Assembly: GCA_009809945.1 (NCBI GenBank)
Contig: WTPW01000697.1
Location: 106,924-170,923, forward strand
Direction of reading: 5' to 3'
DNA length: 64,000 nucleotides
Origin: Gigaspora margarita
Lineage: Eukaryota; Glomeromycota; Glomeromycetes; Diversisporales; Gigasporaceae
Positions within the stretch are counted from its first letter, which is position 1. Each line of letters starts with the position of its first letter. The notes under the pieces were generated by a model. That model was not told the origin of the DNA, did not search any database, and saw nothing but the letters and a program-made list of their open reading frames with translations. Positions 33,302 through 43,873 of this stretch are shown here, piece after piece. Made by a program: the position numbers and the translations under genes.

Positions 33302-33630
33302 ATGGTAGTTGTCAACAATACAAACCTGGTCCAGCATCCAACTCCTACAGGATCGCACATGGTACCCCCACATACCGTAAATCTATTCACAGATGCCTCA
33401 AATATAGGAGAAGGTACAACATTTCAAAACAGCTTCACTGCCTTTACATGGTCCAACAAACTCGACCTATTCGCAACTAATATTCAAGTTCAAGAACTGC
33501 TAACAACCCTAATCGCTATACAAACCTCTGCCCCTATGTGGCAGAGAAAAAAGCTTATAATTTGAACTGACAATATAGCGAATATTGAAGCATACTATGC
33601 AGCTACTGTAAGAACCCAGACGTTAATAAT
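33302..33630 (+). pseudogene. RNase H domain of the DIRS-like element
   Basis: Contains NLFTDASNIGEGTTFQNSF with the first catalytic Asp (TDAS), then ELLTTLIAIQTSA with the Glu, then after an in-frame TGA the TDNIANIEAYYAA block with the next Asp. The block order fits the RNase H of DIRS elements. The TGA again sits where the family has tryptophan (II-stop-TDN). Confidence 0.75.
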
Positions 33631-33989
33631 CTAATTGCTAGCGTATATATGATCCAAGTACAGGGCAACTTCTCAATAAAAATTGAGCATATGCCAAGAG
33701 TAGAAAACCAGGATGCAAACTTGCTTTCTCATATTGGGCACTGTGAATATATTGCAAACAACCCTATAGCATGATACTTTTCACCAAATACCCCTGAAAA
33801 ATACAGGCATCTAATCACCTTTATACCTTCTCTGAAACAATAGAAGGACAACTCAAAAAACTCCACAAGAAGAACAACTACCAACCAATACCAAAAACTT
33901 CAACCCCTTTAACAACCAGCCTTCTCTCGACAAACAAGCTGCACTTATTTTAAATATTGACACACCAATCAACAAATCATATGAGTTAA

Positions 33990-34890
33990 TTATCAAATGA
34001 TATGAAAAACTTACCAAGGACAACCAATGGCACAACAATGACAGCTCCATCTGGCCAATTTCCAAAGACTTGCTAATCAAATACATCACCTTTCTTCACA
34101 AAACAGTCTCATCCACTATGATCCTGTCATACTTAGCAGCATTAAAACACCACCACAAATGCAACCATTACAACTGGACAAACATTCGAACTGACCCTCT
34201 TATAATCCAACTCTTAAAAACCATTAGCTCATCCCATTGTCACACCCCTATCAAACAGAAAGCACATATCACTCGCCAACATCTCACAATAATCAAATCC
34301 AAACTAAACATGATAGACCCACAAACATCCTGTTTAGGGCAGTAGCACTTTTAGCTTTTTACGGACTAGCTCGCCTGGGTGAGCTTCTGCCAAATAACCA
34401 ATCAGACTTATCCAAAGTTCCATCAGTAGCGGCACTAAATTTTGAAAAAACAGGCAATACCACGTTTGCCCTCATTCAACTGACAAGAACAAAGGTTCAC
34501 AAACCAGCAAACCATGCAACATTAATCATAAATCCAACAAATGACTCACTATGCCCAGTGTGTGCATTAAAAACATATGCATACCACAGGACACAACCAT
34601 CATATGCTAACAACTGCCCACTGCTATTTGCCAAACCCGATGGGTCCTGGACTACGAAACACTGGTTTATAGCCAAACTAAAACAACTACTGCCCAATGA
34701 AAACATAGCAGGGCACAGTTTTCGTACAGGTGGAACAACTGAACTTGTAATGCGAGGCATCCAACTAGTGTTAATTCAAAAACTGGTAAATAGGACTCTG
34801 AGTCATTTTACAGATACATCAGAGACCACCCAGCAACTATTGCATCGATCCTCACTAATGTATACTTTGCCTGAGCCTCAAAAATAACAC
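33990..34890 (+). pseudogene. Tyrosine recombinase of the DIRS-like element
   Basis: N-terminal SAM-like part: YEKLTKDNQWHNND then DLLIKYITFLHKT, preceded by an in-frame TGA (about 33998). Catalytic part in a second frame: AFYGLARLGELLPN (first Arg, about 34360-34400), AGHSFRTGGTTELV (His-x-x-Arg, about 34705-34746). The tyrosine block ESFYRYIRDHPATI is in a third frame just after an in-frame TAG (about 34795-34850). These are the conserved R, HxxR and Y residues of the family, but at least two frameshifts separate them. Confidence 0.8.
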
Positions 34891-35204
34891 TTTGGAACCT
34901 TTCGCTTAGCCAAAAAAAAAAAAAAAAGAAAAGGAAAATATACATATATACAAAACAGGAATATAATACACAAATATGCACAAACACAGGTACAATAAAA
35001 TGCAATGCAATCCAAATTACAACAAGCCAAAAAAAAAAAAAAAGGAAAAAAGGAAAGGGTATACGAAGCCCACTTGAGCTTTACAAGCAAAACGTCACAG
35101 AACCAGCCATGTTCCCCAGTTATGGAAATAAATTTACAAAAAAAAAAAAAAAAATCAATCTAAGCACTAAAAACCACAAATAACAGAATCACAAATTCTC
35201 TTTA

Positions 35205-35477
35205 GAACAAGCTCATGATTCTGCCATCTTAATAGCCAGCTTGCTTTGGCAGGCGGAAAACCACTGGCTAATACTCATATTAATAATGCTAAAAAATTCA
35301 CTACCTGGCCTGCTGCGGCAANCCANGNGCAATTGTTATTGCTAACTTTCGAGGGAACTGCCACTGCAGTGCCTATTATAACTCACACATGTATTCAACA
35401 TAAAATAATAATAAAGTACATCCCGGCACCTTATTGAGCCGGCCCAGCAAACACAAAAGCGTGAAAAATATTTTTCG
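35205..35477 (+). repeat. Split direct repeat B1 of the DIRS-like element
   Basis: 273 bp from GAACAAGCTCATGATTCTGC to AATATTTTTCG, nearly identical to B2 (36215-36487). Three N calls (35332-35338) fall in it. ORFs here are part of the repeat. Confidence 0.85.
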
Positions 35478-36172
35478 TAGAAGTTGACAGTAAGGTCAAC
35501 TATTCGAAAAAACTACAAAGCGCCAATGATACTATGTGGCCCGGGGTAGGGATGGGTGCCTGAGTAGGGACAGGACGAACTAATCAGGCAGATGCAAGGG
35601 GCTCAATGCATGAGTCAATCAGGTGAGGTTACACAAGGTCCGGCAGTTGTAACCCAGCCTATCAACAAATTTCATGCAAGCGCGCCCGTTGATCACGTGA
35701 TGTTACACTAGGCATCAACGGGAAAACCACATAAATACATCCACCACAAACTCTCTCTCTCTCCAACGTCCGTAGCTCACCCACAAAAAATTGTTCACCC
35801 CTGTAATATTGGCCAATCGAATTTCAGGATCAGGTGTAACGTAAAATTTGAAACGAAACACCTTTTTACAAACAAACAAAAATAGCTTTAAATTTTAATT
35901 AGGAAATCACATACTGCGGCCTAATTAAAAATGTTCCTTGTGAAATTTTACTTATAGAGCATTCTAACCCTACACTGTTCTCACCCTAACCCCAACTATA
36001 ACGCGTTTTTAGGTTTATACGCAACTTTTTACTTAGAAAACATAAAACGTTTGTTTTGACTATCACGTTACACCTGATCCTAAATTTTGATTGGCTAAAG
36101 TTTCAAGGGGTGAACAATTTTTTACCTAAGTGCTCTCTCTCCACTCGTGAGCAAATTGACAAGCTGAAATTC
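35478..36172 (+). repeat. Split direct repeat A2, interrupted by a MITE
   Basis: 35478-35766 and 36132-36172 together correspond to A1; the interruption falls inside the CTCTCTCTCC tract. Compared with A1 it is slightly more GC-rich (for example GCGCGCCCGTTGATCACG). Confidence 0.8.
35767..36131. mobile_element. MITE inserted in repeat A2
   Basis: Inverted repeats of about 60 bp: AAAAAATTGTTCACCCCTG ... GATCAGGTGTAACGT on the left and complements ACGTTACACCTGATC ... GGGGTGAACAATTTTTT on the right. The flanks are CTCTCTCTCC on both sides, but in low-complexity sequence the duplication length is uncertain. Confidence 0.75.
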
Positions 36173-36214
36173 GTCCCATCCACCTCTCCACAAAAAATCA
36201 AGATATTCATGACT

Positions 36215-36487
36215 GAACAAGCTCATGATTCTGCCATCTTAATAGCCGGCTTGCTTCGGCAGGCGGGAAACCACCGGCTAATACTCATATTAATAATGCT
36301 AAAAAATTCACTACCTGGCCTGCTGCGGCAATCCACGCGCAATTGTTATTGCTAACTTTCGAGGGAACTGCCACTGCAGTGCCTATTATAACTCACACAT
36401 GTATTCAACATAAAATAATAATAAAGTACATCCCGGCACCTTATTGAGCCGGCCCAGCAAACACAAAAGCGCGAAAAATGTTTTTCG
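36215..36487 (+). repeat. Split direct repeat B2 of the DIRS-like element
   Basis: Copy of B1, ending ATGTTTTTCG directly before the hAT-like end TGCGGAACACTA. It marks the right boundary of the retroelement. Confidence 0.85.
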
Positions 36488-36507
36488 TGCGGAACACTAC
36501 TAGAGAG

Positions 36508-37095
36508 ATCTGCAAAATAGGGGTGAGAATTTTCAACTACCCCACCCCATGGTGGAAAAAACCTTCCCAATACGGCGATTAATTTTTTCTCATTTTCTTT
36601 CAATGGATTTCTACAGCACAAGTTCGGTTGAAAATTGGACTAGCGACAGAATAATTGAACATTATCAAACGAAACTAAAGGGTAATCGAACAAAATTTTG
36701 GATAGTATAAAAAAGATCTTCAAAAGATTGTTGTTTCTCCTAATTTCGATAATGCATGTAGAAGTAAAGCCCAAGAAATAATTGATAGGTAAAAGTAATT
36801 AGTACTGTACTTCTAAATAAAAGACGGTACAAATTTTTAGTAGGATGAATTTAATTATTCAAGAGCTTAGTCTAACAGTTATGAACTCTTAGTTCGACAC
36901 TTAAGTGCAAGCTAGGTCTCTTAGACACTAGTTATGAACTCTTAGTTCGACACTTGGTGCAAGCTGGGACTCTTAGTCTAAAAGATAGCTACCTACAAAT
37001 AGTTATAATCAATAATAATTTTATAATTTTGTAAATATTAATAAATTAATTTAGCATTTTAAGTTTTAAGGACTGGTCAACAATATCAGGTACAT
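36508..37095. other. Intergenic with a tandem tRNA-like duplication
   Basis: A 52-bp unit starting GTTATGAACTCTTAGTTCGA is repeated at 36879 and 36931. It contains AGTTCGAC, similar to a tRNA T-loop/B box, and the first copy follows TTAGTCTAACAG, similar to an A box. No complete tRNA fold is apparent. The rest is featureless. Confidence 0.45.
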
Positions 37096-38787
37096 TTGCT
37101 ATTCCGGAGAAGAATTTGAAACGTCCTAGGATAACCCAAAAGATAAATGTAGGTGATACGTTGACAATTTTACAAGAAAAAAAAAGTACCAAAATTTAGT
37201 TGTTAGGTAAAAAACCTGGCAACGAGCAGCAAAACACAGATTAATGAAGTACGTCATGTAACGCTTGTGCAAGATTATATTCATAACAATGAAATGGATA
37301 GTATTGCTTACTTACAATCACCACTCAAGACCTCAACACGAATTACTCGAGATACGAGCCCATTGATGACGATGCCTAACAAACGACCGCTGAAAAAAGG
37401 GGTCCAACAGTAAGTTTCCTATTTTTACTTGCTATGCATTACTTATTAATACAAAGGTTCTAATTGTCTTGCCGTGCAAATCTTCTAGATACTCTGAAGA
37501 TATATCTGTAGTATGTGCTTTGGGTAAAACAACCTCTGAACTGGCTTCAGAAATAGGTTATGAGTGTGTGCTATTGAGTTGTCCTATGTTCATGATATCA
37601 CTCCTCCTGTGTGGACATCTGCTTTGGAAGAATACCTGGATAACGTCCTTAAAGAAACCGGAAATAATTTCAAAACTAGGCTGCATATTAAGAAGCCAGG
37701 TGAGCTATTTCGATTATATTGCGAAAAAATTCTTGTCGATTTGTAAGTTTAGTATTTAAATATTGTATCAAATAAAATATTAATAACTTTTCTTTTTTAG
37801 TTATCATCTTGTAGATATTCATCCTAAAATAGATAGAAAAATCTGGGAACGTAAATTTATAATATATCAAATATCTTCAATATTTAAATTTTACGAAACG
37901 ACATTTTTTACGCTTGAATTTGACTGGATTGAAAGTCATTCACATTCTTTCAAAATAAGGAAATCTGAAACTAACTCTGGAATAGTAAAAGTTGATGCTA
38001 AAGCAATTCGAAATTCAGATGGGTTGGAAATATGGCATATGGAGGTGGCAGGTGGCCCATCTGATGCAGCCGATTAACATACTCTAGGAGATACGAAGAA
38101 AACAATCAGAACAGATATTTTAAACTTAATTGAAGTTTTACGAAATCACATTGATTGTAATGTGCAACTCGCAACTAAATTAAAAGTATTTTGTACTCTG
38201 GTTATTGGTAAGTAATGTTCGTGATTTCATAATAGAATTTTTTGATATTTACCTTTCTGTTTGTGTAGGCTCCAGAATGACCTATACTCTTTAAACATGT
38301 TACCTGACGGAAGATTCCTTTCGGTAGAACTTGCCACCGCATCAATTCCTTTTAGCTTTCATGGTCGACATCAGTATAAGGCAGTTCTTCGAATGATGGC
38401 TATTTTCCATGTATGTACGGATGGCAAGGGTTTTAAAACGTAACGTTTTAAATCAGTTTTATATGTTTGGCAATGTTTTTTTTTTGTTTTAAACAAATAT
38501 TAAATGATTTGATGTTTTAATGAGAGTTATGATTGAAGTTATGTTTTATAAAACAATTTAAAAAACATTCAAAAATCATTAAAAAACATTTGTTACCATC
38601 TCTACATGTATGCATGCGTATGATTTTTTTTATTTTCAAAAATACTTATATGGTAATATTTATTTCGTAGAATGAGATAACGAAGCAGGAAGAGTTAATG
38701 GGAGAAATCAATAAATCCGTAATTCGATCAGAAAAGACAACAGTTCGTGATGTATTTAAAATACCCGAGGGAATTTTTGAAAAATAA
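37096..38787 (+). pseudogene. Decayed multi-exon gene of unrecognised family
   Basis: Several protein-like pieces in order. YSEDISVVCALGKTTSELAS is at about 37490. AIELSYVHDITPPVWTSALE, EEYLDNVLKETGN and PGELFRLYCEKILVD follow (to 37742). The intron 37743-37800 (GTAAGT..TTTTAG) precedes YHLVDIHPKIDRKIWERKF and GLEIWHMEVAGGPSDAAD. An in-frame TAA precedes HTLGDTKKTIRTDILNLIEV. The intron 38208-38268 precedes LYSLNMLPDGRFLSVELATA and HGRHQYKAVLRMMAIFH. A last piece starts EITKQEELMGEINKSVIRSE (38672-38787). I recall similar uncharacterised proteins from Mucoromycota, but cannot name a domain. The stop and frame changes make it a pseudogene. The exact start is unknown. Confidence 0.6.
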
Positions 38788-40636
38788 GCCAACCTGTTAG
38801 ATTTTTACTTTAAGCATTTATGCTCGAGATTTTGGCGCTCAAGAATTTTGTGCCAGGGTTTGTCGATCATGGGATCATGGGACAAAATTAACGCGAAGAA
38901 AAAAAATTTTTTTTTAAAAAATTTCCTCTGTAAAGTATTGGCTATACTTTAATTTCAAAATCAGCTTGATTTGGGCCGATGTCGATCAATCTATACAGAA
39001 TGATCAACAAAATTTGGCTACGTGCGAGGCTTTTTCTTAATTGAAAAAAAAATCACTTAAATCTAGTATAATCAAAGAATTTAAATGTTAATATAAGCGT
39101 GGTCTCTAATGCTTTAACAGAAATATTTGCTATTATAAATTTACTGAAATTTTGACCTACTTATGATATGAAATTTTAAATGTTTTTTTGGGTGTTTGTC
39201 GATTATGATTAACTCTTCTTCATATCGGCCGATTTGTTTTGATACACGAAAATTTACACCTTTTTAACCAGCTTTGCGTTTATAATTAAGTATAAGCCAA
39301 AAATAGGTTAAAAGGGCCATTTTTTTGAAAATTAGCTTCCAATTTATCCTTGATAGTTGCCAAACCATCAAACAATGCCAAACCCATCCTAAAACACCCG
39401 AGTATTTCAACAAACGGTAAAAGTACTTCTTTCTCAGCTTAGTATAGTTCTTTTGTTGAGTTTTATTGGTTTTTTAACTTGTATAGACGTCAAAAAAGCT
39501 CTTTTGTTAGTTGTAACAAGTGCTTCTTTGTTAGTTTTTCAACGTCACTTAGGAGCAAATAAATTCGTATTATCTAATACTGGTAAAATTTAAAAAATTC
39601 ACCATGTTAAATAGCATGATTCGAATACCACCATTTGAGCTACTATTCATCATTATTACATGACTTCGCGGACATGCATGATAGTGTTTAATAGTATGTA
39701 CGTAGTTCAAATGGTAGTTTGAGTGGCATTCGAATCATGGAATTCAATATGATGTAGTAAAAAGTTATATTATATATATATGCATGTGTGACAATATCAC
39801 GAAAGATATGAAAGTGCGATGCAATGAAAAATTAAAAGTTAAGTTTTAAAATAGAAAACTTTAGTATATTTTTGCTTAAAGTTCTTAAATATGTTTTTTG
39901 AATTTATTTATAAATACCACATGATTAAAATACCAGATTTTTATTGGTTATTGTAATTGTATAATGCGTATTATTTATGCTATATAATTTAAAAGGGGGG
40001 GGGTTATGTTAAACAGAAAATCAAATTGGTATGGCCTAACTGGCAACAAAATACATTTGAAGGTTATATTAAGTTGGCTAATTTTACAGTCTGTTTTTCA
40101 AATCAATTCAGGCCCTAATTCAAGAATAATTACAGTAGAAAAAATGGATGACCGATCATTTATTATTTAATTCAGTTTCAATTATGAAGTTTTAAAAAGG
40201 CCTTTATTTAATGGTATTAATTTAGTAAGGTTTTATCAAATTTATGATATGTATATGAAGGTAATTTATATTGACTTTACATTAAATTGGTGGTCTATAG
40301 TATATATATTTGAGCTTTCTGTTTTTAAATTGATATTATTCATTTGAATGGCATTTGATTTAGTATTTAATATTTATTATAATTAATTTTCTCTCAATTG
40401 AAAGTTGATCTAATGAATTTAATATTATAAAGTAAAAAATTTGTTACATATTAAATTCTATTAGTGATTGGACTTACAATAGGAGTTTCTTAATTTTCTG
40501 ATATAATTTTTGCTTTTGATTTTGTGTTACAACTTATCCCACGTTTCATATATTATATACTAGCACAAATAAAGTTTTTTTTAAATAAATTATATTTTAT
40601 TCTTCTTTAATAATTTTTTTTAGTAAGAAATGTGAA
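38788..40636. other. Intergenic, no gene seen
   Basis: AT-rich. An imperfect palindrome lies at about 39603-39753 (CATGATTCGAAT with complement ATTCGAATCATGG). From about 40495 the sequence is the 3' flank of kinase copy D (complement of the flank of C). Nothing else recognised. Confidence 0.55.
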
Positions 40637-42450
40637 TTAATTAAACCTTGAATTATGGTCGTCAGGTATTTCTTTATCTCCCCTGTTTGATGAGTTTGCT
40701 GGTATACATATGATTCATATGTTTTGTAATTCAATGTTAGGTTTAAATTTATCGGCTTCTAAAAATTGTTTCTTGTTTTCATTATCATCCTGCTTCATCT
40801 CGTAAAGCCAACAACCAATTAAGATCCCGGTCCATGCATCTCTCGGCCAATTTAACGTAACAATCTGGTGTTTTCTTATCAAATTCTGGTCTTTTTCAAA
40901 TCCTTACCGCAAACTTAGTGTCGTTAAAAGATTCACCATCAAATGCTCTTCTTCCCGTTGATATTTCGGACATGATAACTCCAAAGCTGTAGATATCAGC
41001 TGCTTGAGTGCATTCTTTACCAATAGAACTTCGGGAGCTACATATGGCACAACACCATTAATCTCTTCTTTTTGTTTGATATCAGATGATACCGAAAGTC
41101 CCAAGTCAGTAATGTATGTACTGTGTAAATGATCTTGCAAGATATTTCCAGAATGTAAATCTCGATGAAACAATTCTTGTGAATGGATTGGTTCAAGGTC
41201 TGAAACGATGGAATACAACACATTCAACTTCTCTTTCCATGCCATTTGTGCTATTTAGGAAGATTTTGACGCAATGAACCTTTATTCGCGTAATTCAAAA
41301 CGATAATGTAATCTTTAGATTTACCATCTCTCGATACTCCGTGACATTTTAAGAATGATGGATTGTCGTATCCGATCTCGCAATATTGTTTCAACTACCA
41401 TTATTAAATTATATAAATTTTAAAAATAAAAAAATATAGCAAATTAACAAAATTTTAATTACATTAATATTACCTCACTGATAAATTCTTGATTACATTT
41501 GAACCATGAATCAATTTAAGTGCAATTCTCATCCAAGTACCCGTATCTTTATTGAGCCAATACACGAAATATACAGTTGCGAATCCACCTCTTCCTATCT
41601 CTTCTATATTGCATCTCCGAATTCGTTATAAGGAATCCACGACAGTTGATACTTCTTCCTCTAATCTTTTTTCAAATTATCATCAATATCCTCATATGAT
41701 AACTTGTTTACCTTCTTACCTCTTTTCTTTCGATACCAATTATTAGCTCGTTTTATATCTCTCGGTACGCCGATTCAATTTCGATAACAATCACCAACAT
41801 TAAAATTCCTCTAACACTGCCATATCCGCAGCTTTTTTAAAATAGTCAAATGCTTTTTTTTCATCCTTTTCAACTCCACTTCCGTCCAAATAGCAATATC
41901 CAACATTTACTGTTCCGTCGACGTCCCCCATCTCTGCAGCTTTTTGATAATAAATGAATGCCTTATGTTCATCCTTTTCAATTCCGATTCCTTCATCATA
42001 GCAATATCCAACATTATATGTTCCACCGGGGTGTCCCATCTCTGCAGCTTTTTGATAATAAATGAATGCCTTTTGTTCATCCCTTTCAATTCCAATTCCT
42101 TCATTATAACAATATCCAACATTAAATATTCCTTCATCAAGTTCCGTATCAGCAAACTTTTGATAATAAGTAAATGCCTTACGTTCATCCTTTTCTATCC
42201 ATTTACCGTGCTGATAACAACGTGCAATAATTATTTGAGCCATAGAATTGATTTGATTTTCTAAGCACCACTTTATTACATTATCTGAATTTTGGTTCAT
42301 TTTTGCTAAAAATTGATCACATATGTTAAATCTTTGTTCTACATTTTTGCCCTTCAATCTTTCTTTATTATATAGATTATATAATTCTTTAACAATTTCA
42401 CTAAAAATATTATCATCTAAATACAATTGATTAAAATTGTCGTTTGACAT
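40637..42450 (-). pseudogene. Sel1-repeat/TKL kinase copy D, decayed
   Basis: Minus-strand paralog of B and E. Start ATG at 42450-42448 (MSNDNFNQLYLDD). Five Sel1 repeats read to 41800, where small indels end the frame (ADMAVLEEF then stop). The remaining linker and P-loop region follow with further changes. The intron is 41395-41473 (79 bp, same splice sites as the paralogs). Exon 2 has an indel creating a TAG near 41256 and another near 41025, after APEVL. Between them HRDLHSGNILQDHLHS and DLG are intact. The terminal PDDQ-stop is also altered, so the frame would run to 40637. At least four disruptions make this a pseudogene. Confidence 0.8.
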
Positions 42451-42612
42451 TTTAAAACCAAGATATACGTAAATGAGATAAATCAAAATCTAATTAGCCT
42501 ATTTATTGATCAGATATTACACTCCGAAAATTGCCGTTTTGTCGGACTGATCCGCGTTGGTTTTTCCTTCGGCTTGAAATGGCCTAGTTTTAGTCATTGC
42601 CGTGTAGTACAA

Positions 42613-42620
42613 CTTTTATA
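42613..42620 (-). promoter_or_regulatory. TATA box, copy D
   Basis: CTTTTATA on the plus strand (TATAAAAG on minus), about 163 bp before the ATG, in the conserved block with GTTGTACTACACGGCAAT downstream. An unrelated segment of about 90 bp has entered between it and the ATG. Confidence 0.5.
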
Positions 42621-43139
42621 GCTGATTTTGCGTTACGTAATCAAAATTGCTTTATCGCAAAGATATCTAATATGTGATAGCATATTTCTTTAAAAAATGG
42701 CACTACTACGTACGTAATACCCAAAATTATGCTTTCTACTTGAATCATTAGCTATTTTTTTCCCCATTCTTTGACTTTCAATGTTATCATTAGCAGAGTT
42801 TTCTATTGATGTGTATGGACTATTAGTATTATATATATATATATATAATAATATGATATTATACGTTATTTGTTATTTTATGATAATTACTAATTATATT
42901 ATATGTATTACATATATGTAATAAATCTACGATCGAACATTAATTTCAATGGTACTGTAGTATTTATAGTAAAAAAAAAAGAAATATGTAATGATAAAAA
43001 ACTTAATGACACATATCAATAAATAAATTAACAAATTTTGAAAATGAAGTATAATATCTGATATGAATAACAAAATAGAATAATTACAATATAGCTAACC
43101 AACCAATATCATGTGATTGCACTACAAGAGGATAAGATA

Positions 43140-43640
43140 ACATCGAGTATTTATTTACATTTAGAAATTTGCTGATACAAATGTTGCAGAGGAAGTATCT
43201 CTGTAGAATATTTGTTATCAAAATGGGATTAATACTAAAGGAATAAAAGAGATTAATCATTATTATAAAAATAAAATTAGTGAAGAAACTATTAATAAAC
43301 ACAAAGTATTTAAATGGTACCTGAAGATAATGATTCAAATAGAAAGTATAGTGGCATTTTTTAAAGAAAGTATTGGAATGGTATTTGGAATATGCTGAGA
43401 ATAAAAATAGCCCTACTTGTCTCTAATAGACAGAATAACTTTGAATGTTGCTATATAAATAGATTGGTAACAAGATGATAAATATCGTGCATTTATTTAT
43501 TATTAGGAATTTACTGATACAAATAATGCTAAGAAAGTATCTATTGTTGAGATATTGTTATCAATATGATATTGATACTAAAAAAATAAAAATAAAAAAA
43601 TAAAAGATTAATTATTATTATAAAAATAGAACCGGTGAAG
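43140..43640 (+). pseudogene. Sel1-repeat relics
   Basis: Two weak direct copies of Sel1-like coding sequence with stops. One reads CYQNGINTKGIKEINHYYKN (about 43197-43260), soon followed by NKHKVFKWYLK. The other reads DDKYRAFIYY, stop, EFTDTNNAKKVSIVEIL (about 43473-43553). The spacing of G, Y, A/V-F and YY residues follows the 36-residue Sel1 pattern of the kinase genes. Probably the remains of an older, more diverged member. Confidence 0.5.
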
Positions 43641-43647
43641 CAACTAC

Positions 43648-43873
43648 TGTAACGGTTAATTGGGAAAACGATACGAAATAATGGAGAATTGGGTCAATCT
43701 AGTTCTAACCGTATACGAATAAAAGAATGCTGAGAGTCTTAATAATCTACTTCGAGGTTAAAGTCAATTCGGTCCGTTGAGTTGAGTTACGAAGAGTTTA
43801 TTAAAGTTAAAGTCGAATTCAACAGGCAATTCAGATAAGTACAACAACTTTTATATATTTTTATTTATTAAAC
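43648..43873. mobile_element. Candidate solo or truncated LTR
   Basis: Begins TGTAACGGTTAATTGGG and ends TTTATTAAACA, a TG..CA-bounded stretch with base composition unlike its surroundings, followed by GTGGACAGGAACTG, which could be a degenerate primer-binding site. No target duplication found; low certainty. Confidence 0.25.

Larger units (their letters stand above)
31296..36487 (+). mobile_element. DIRS/Ngaro-like tyrosine-recombinase retrotransposon, decayed
   Basis: Order of parts: repeat A1 (31296-31612), gag-like ORF (from 31674), reverse transcriptase with YVDD (32903-32914), RNase H (33302-33600), tyrosine recombinase (about 33990-34890), repeat B1 (35205-35477), repeat A2 (35478-35766 continuing at 36132-36172), repeat B2 (36215-36487). 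The A1-ORFs-B1-A2-B2 split direct repeats, with no integrase or protease seen, are the hallmark of Ngaro/PAT-type DIRS elements. Several frameshifts and many in-frame stops make it inactive. GC content is higher than the surroundings. Confidence 0.85.
30869..36499. mobile_element. hAT-like element, GGTCTG-word type, split by DIRS-like element
   Basis: Left end TAGTGTTCCGCAAAAGATCC, right end TGCGGAACACTA (36488-36499). Without the retroelement at 31296-36487 it is about 440 bp. Its subterminal words are GGTCTG/CAGACC instead of GGATC, while the right-inner phrase ATCTTTAAAAATATCC is shared with the 29618 element. The flanks do not match: GGTAAAAC on the left, CTAGAGAG on the right. The right flank equals the target duplication of the neighbouring element, which hints at recombination. 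Confidence 0.65.

Noticed and set aside
34808..35090. Minus-strand 65-70 codon ORFs
   Set aside because: Opposite strand of poly(A)-rich DIRS 3' sequence, giving phenylalanine runs; no support.
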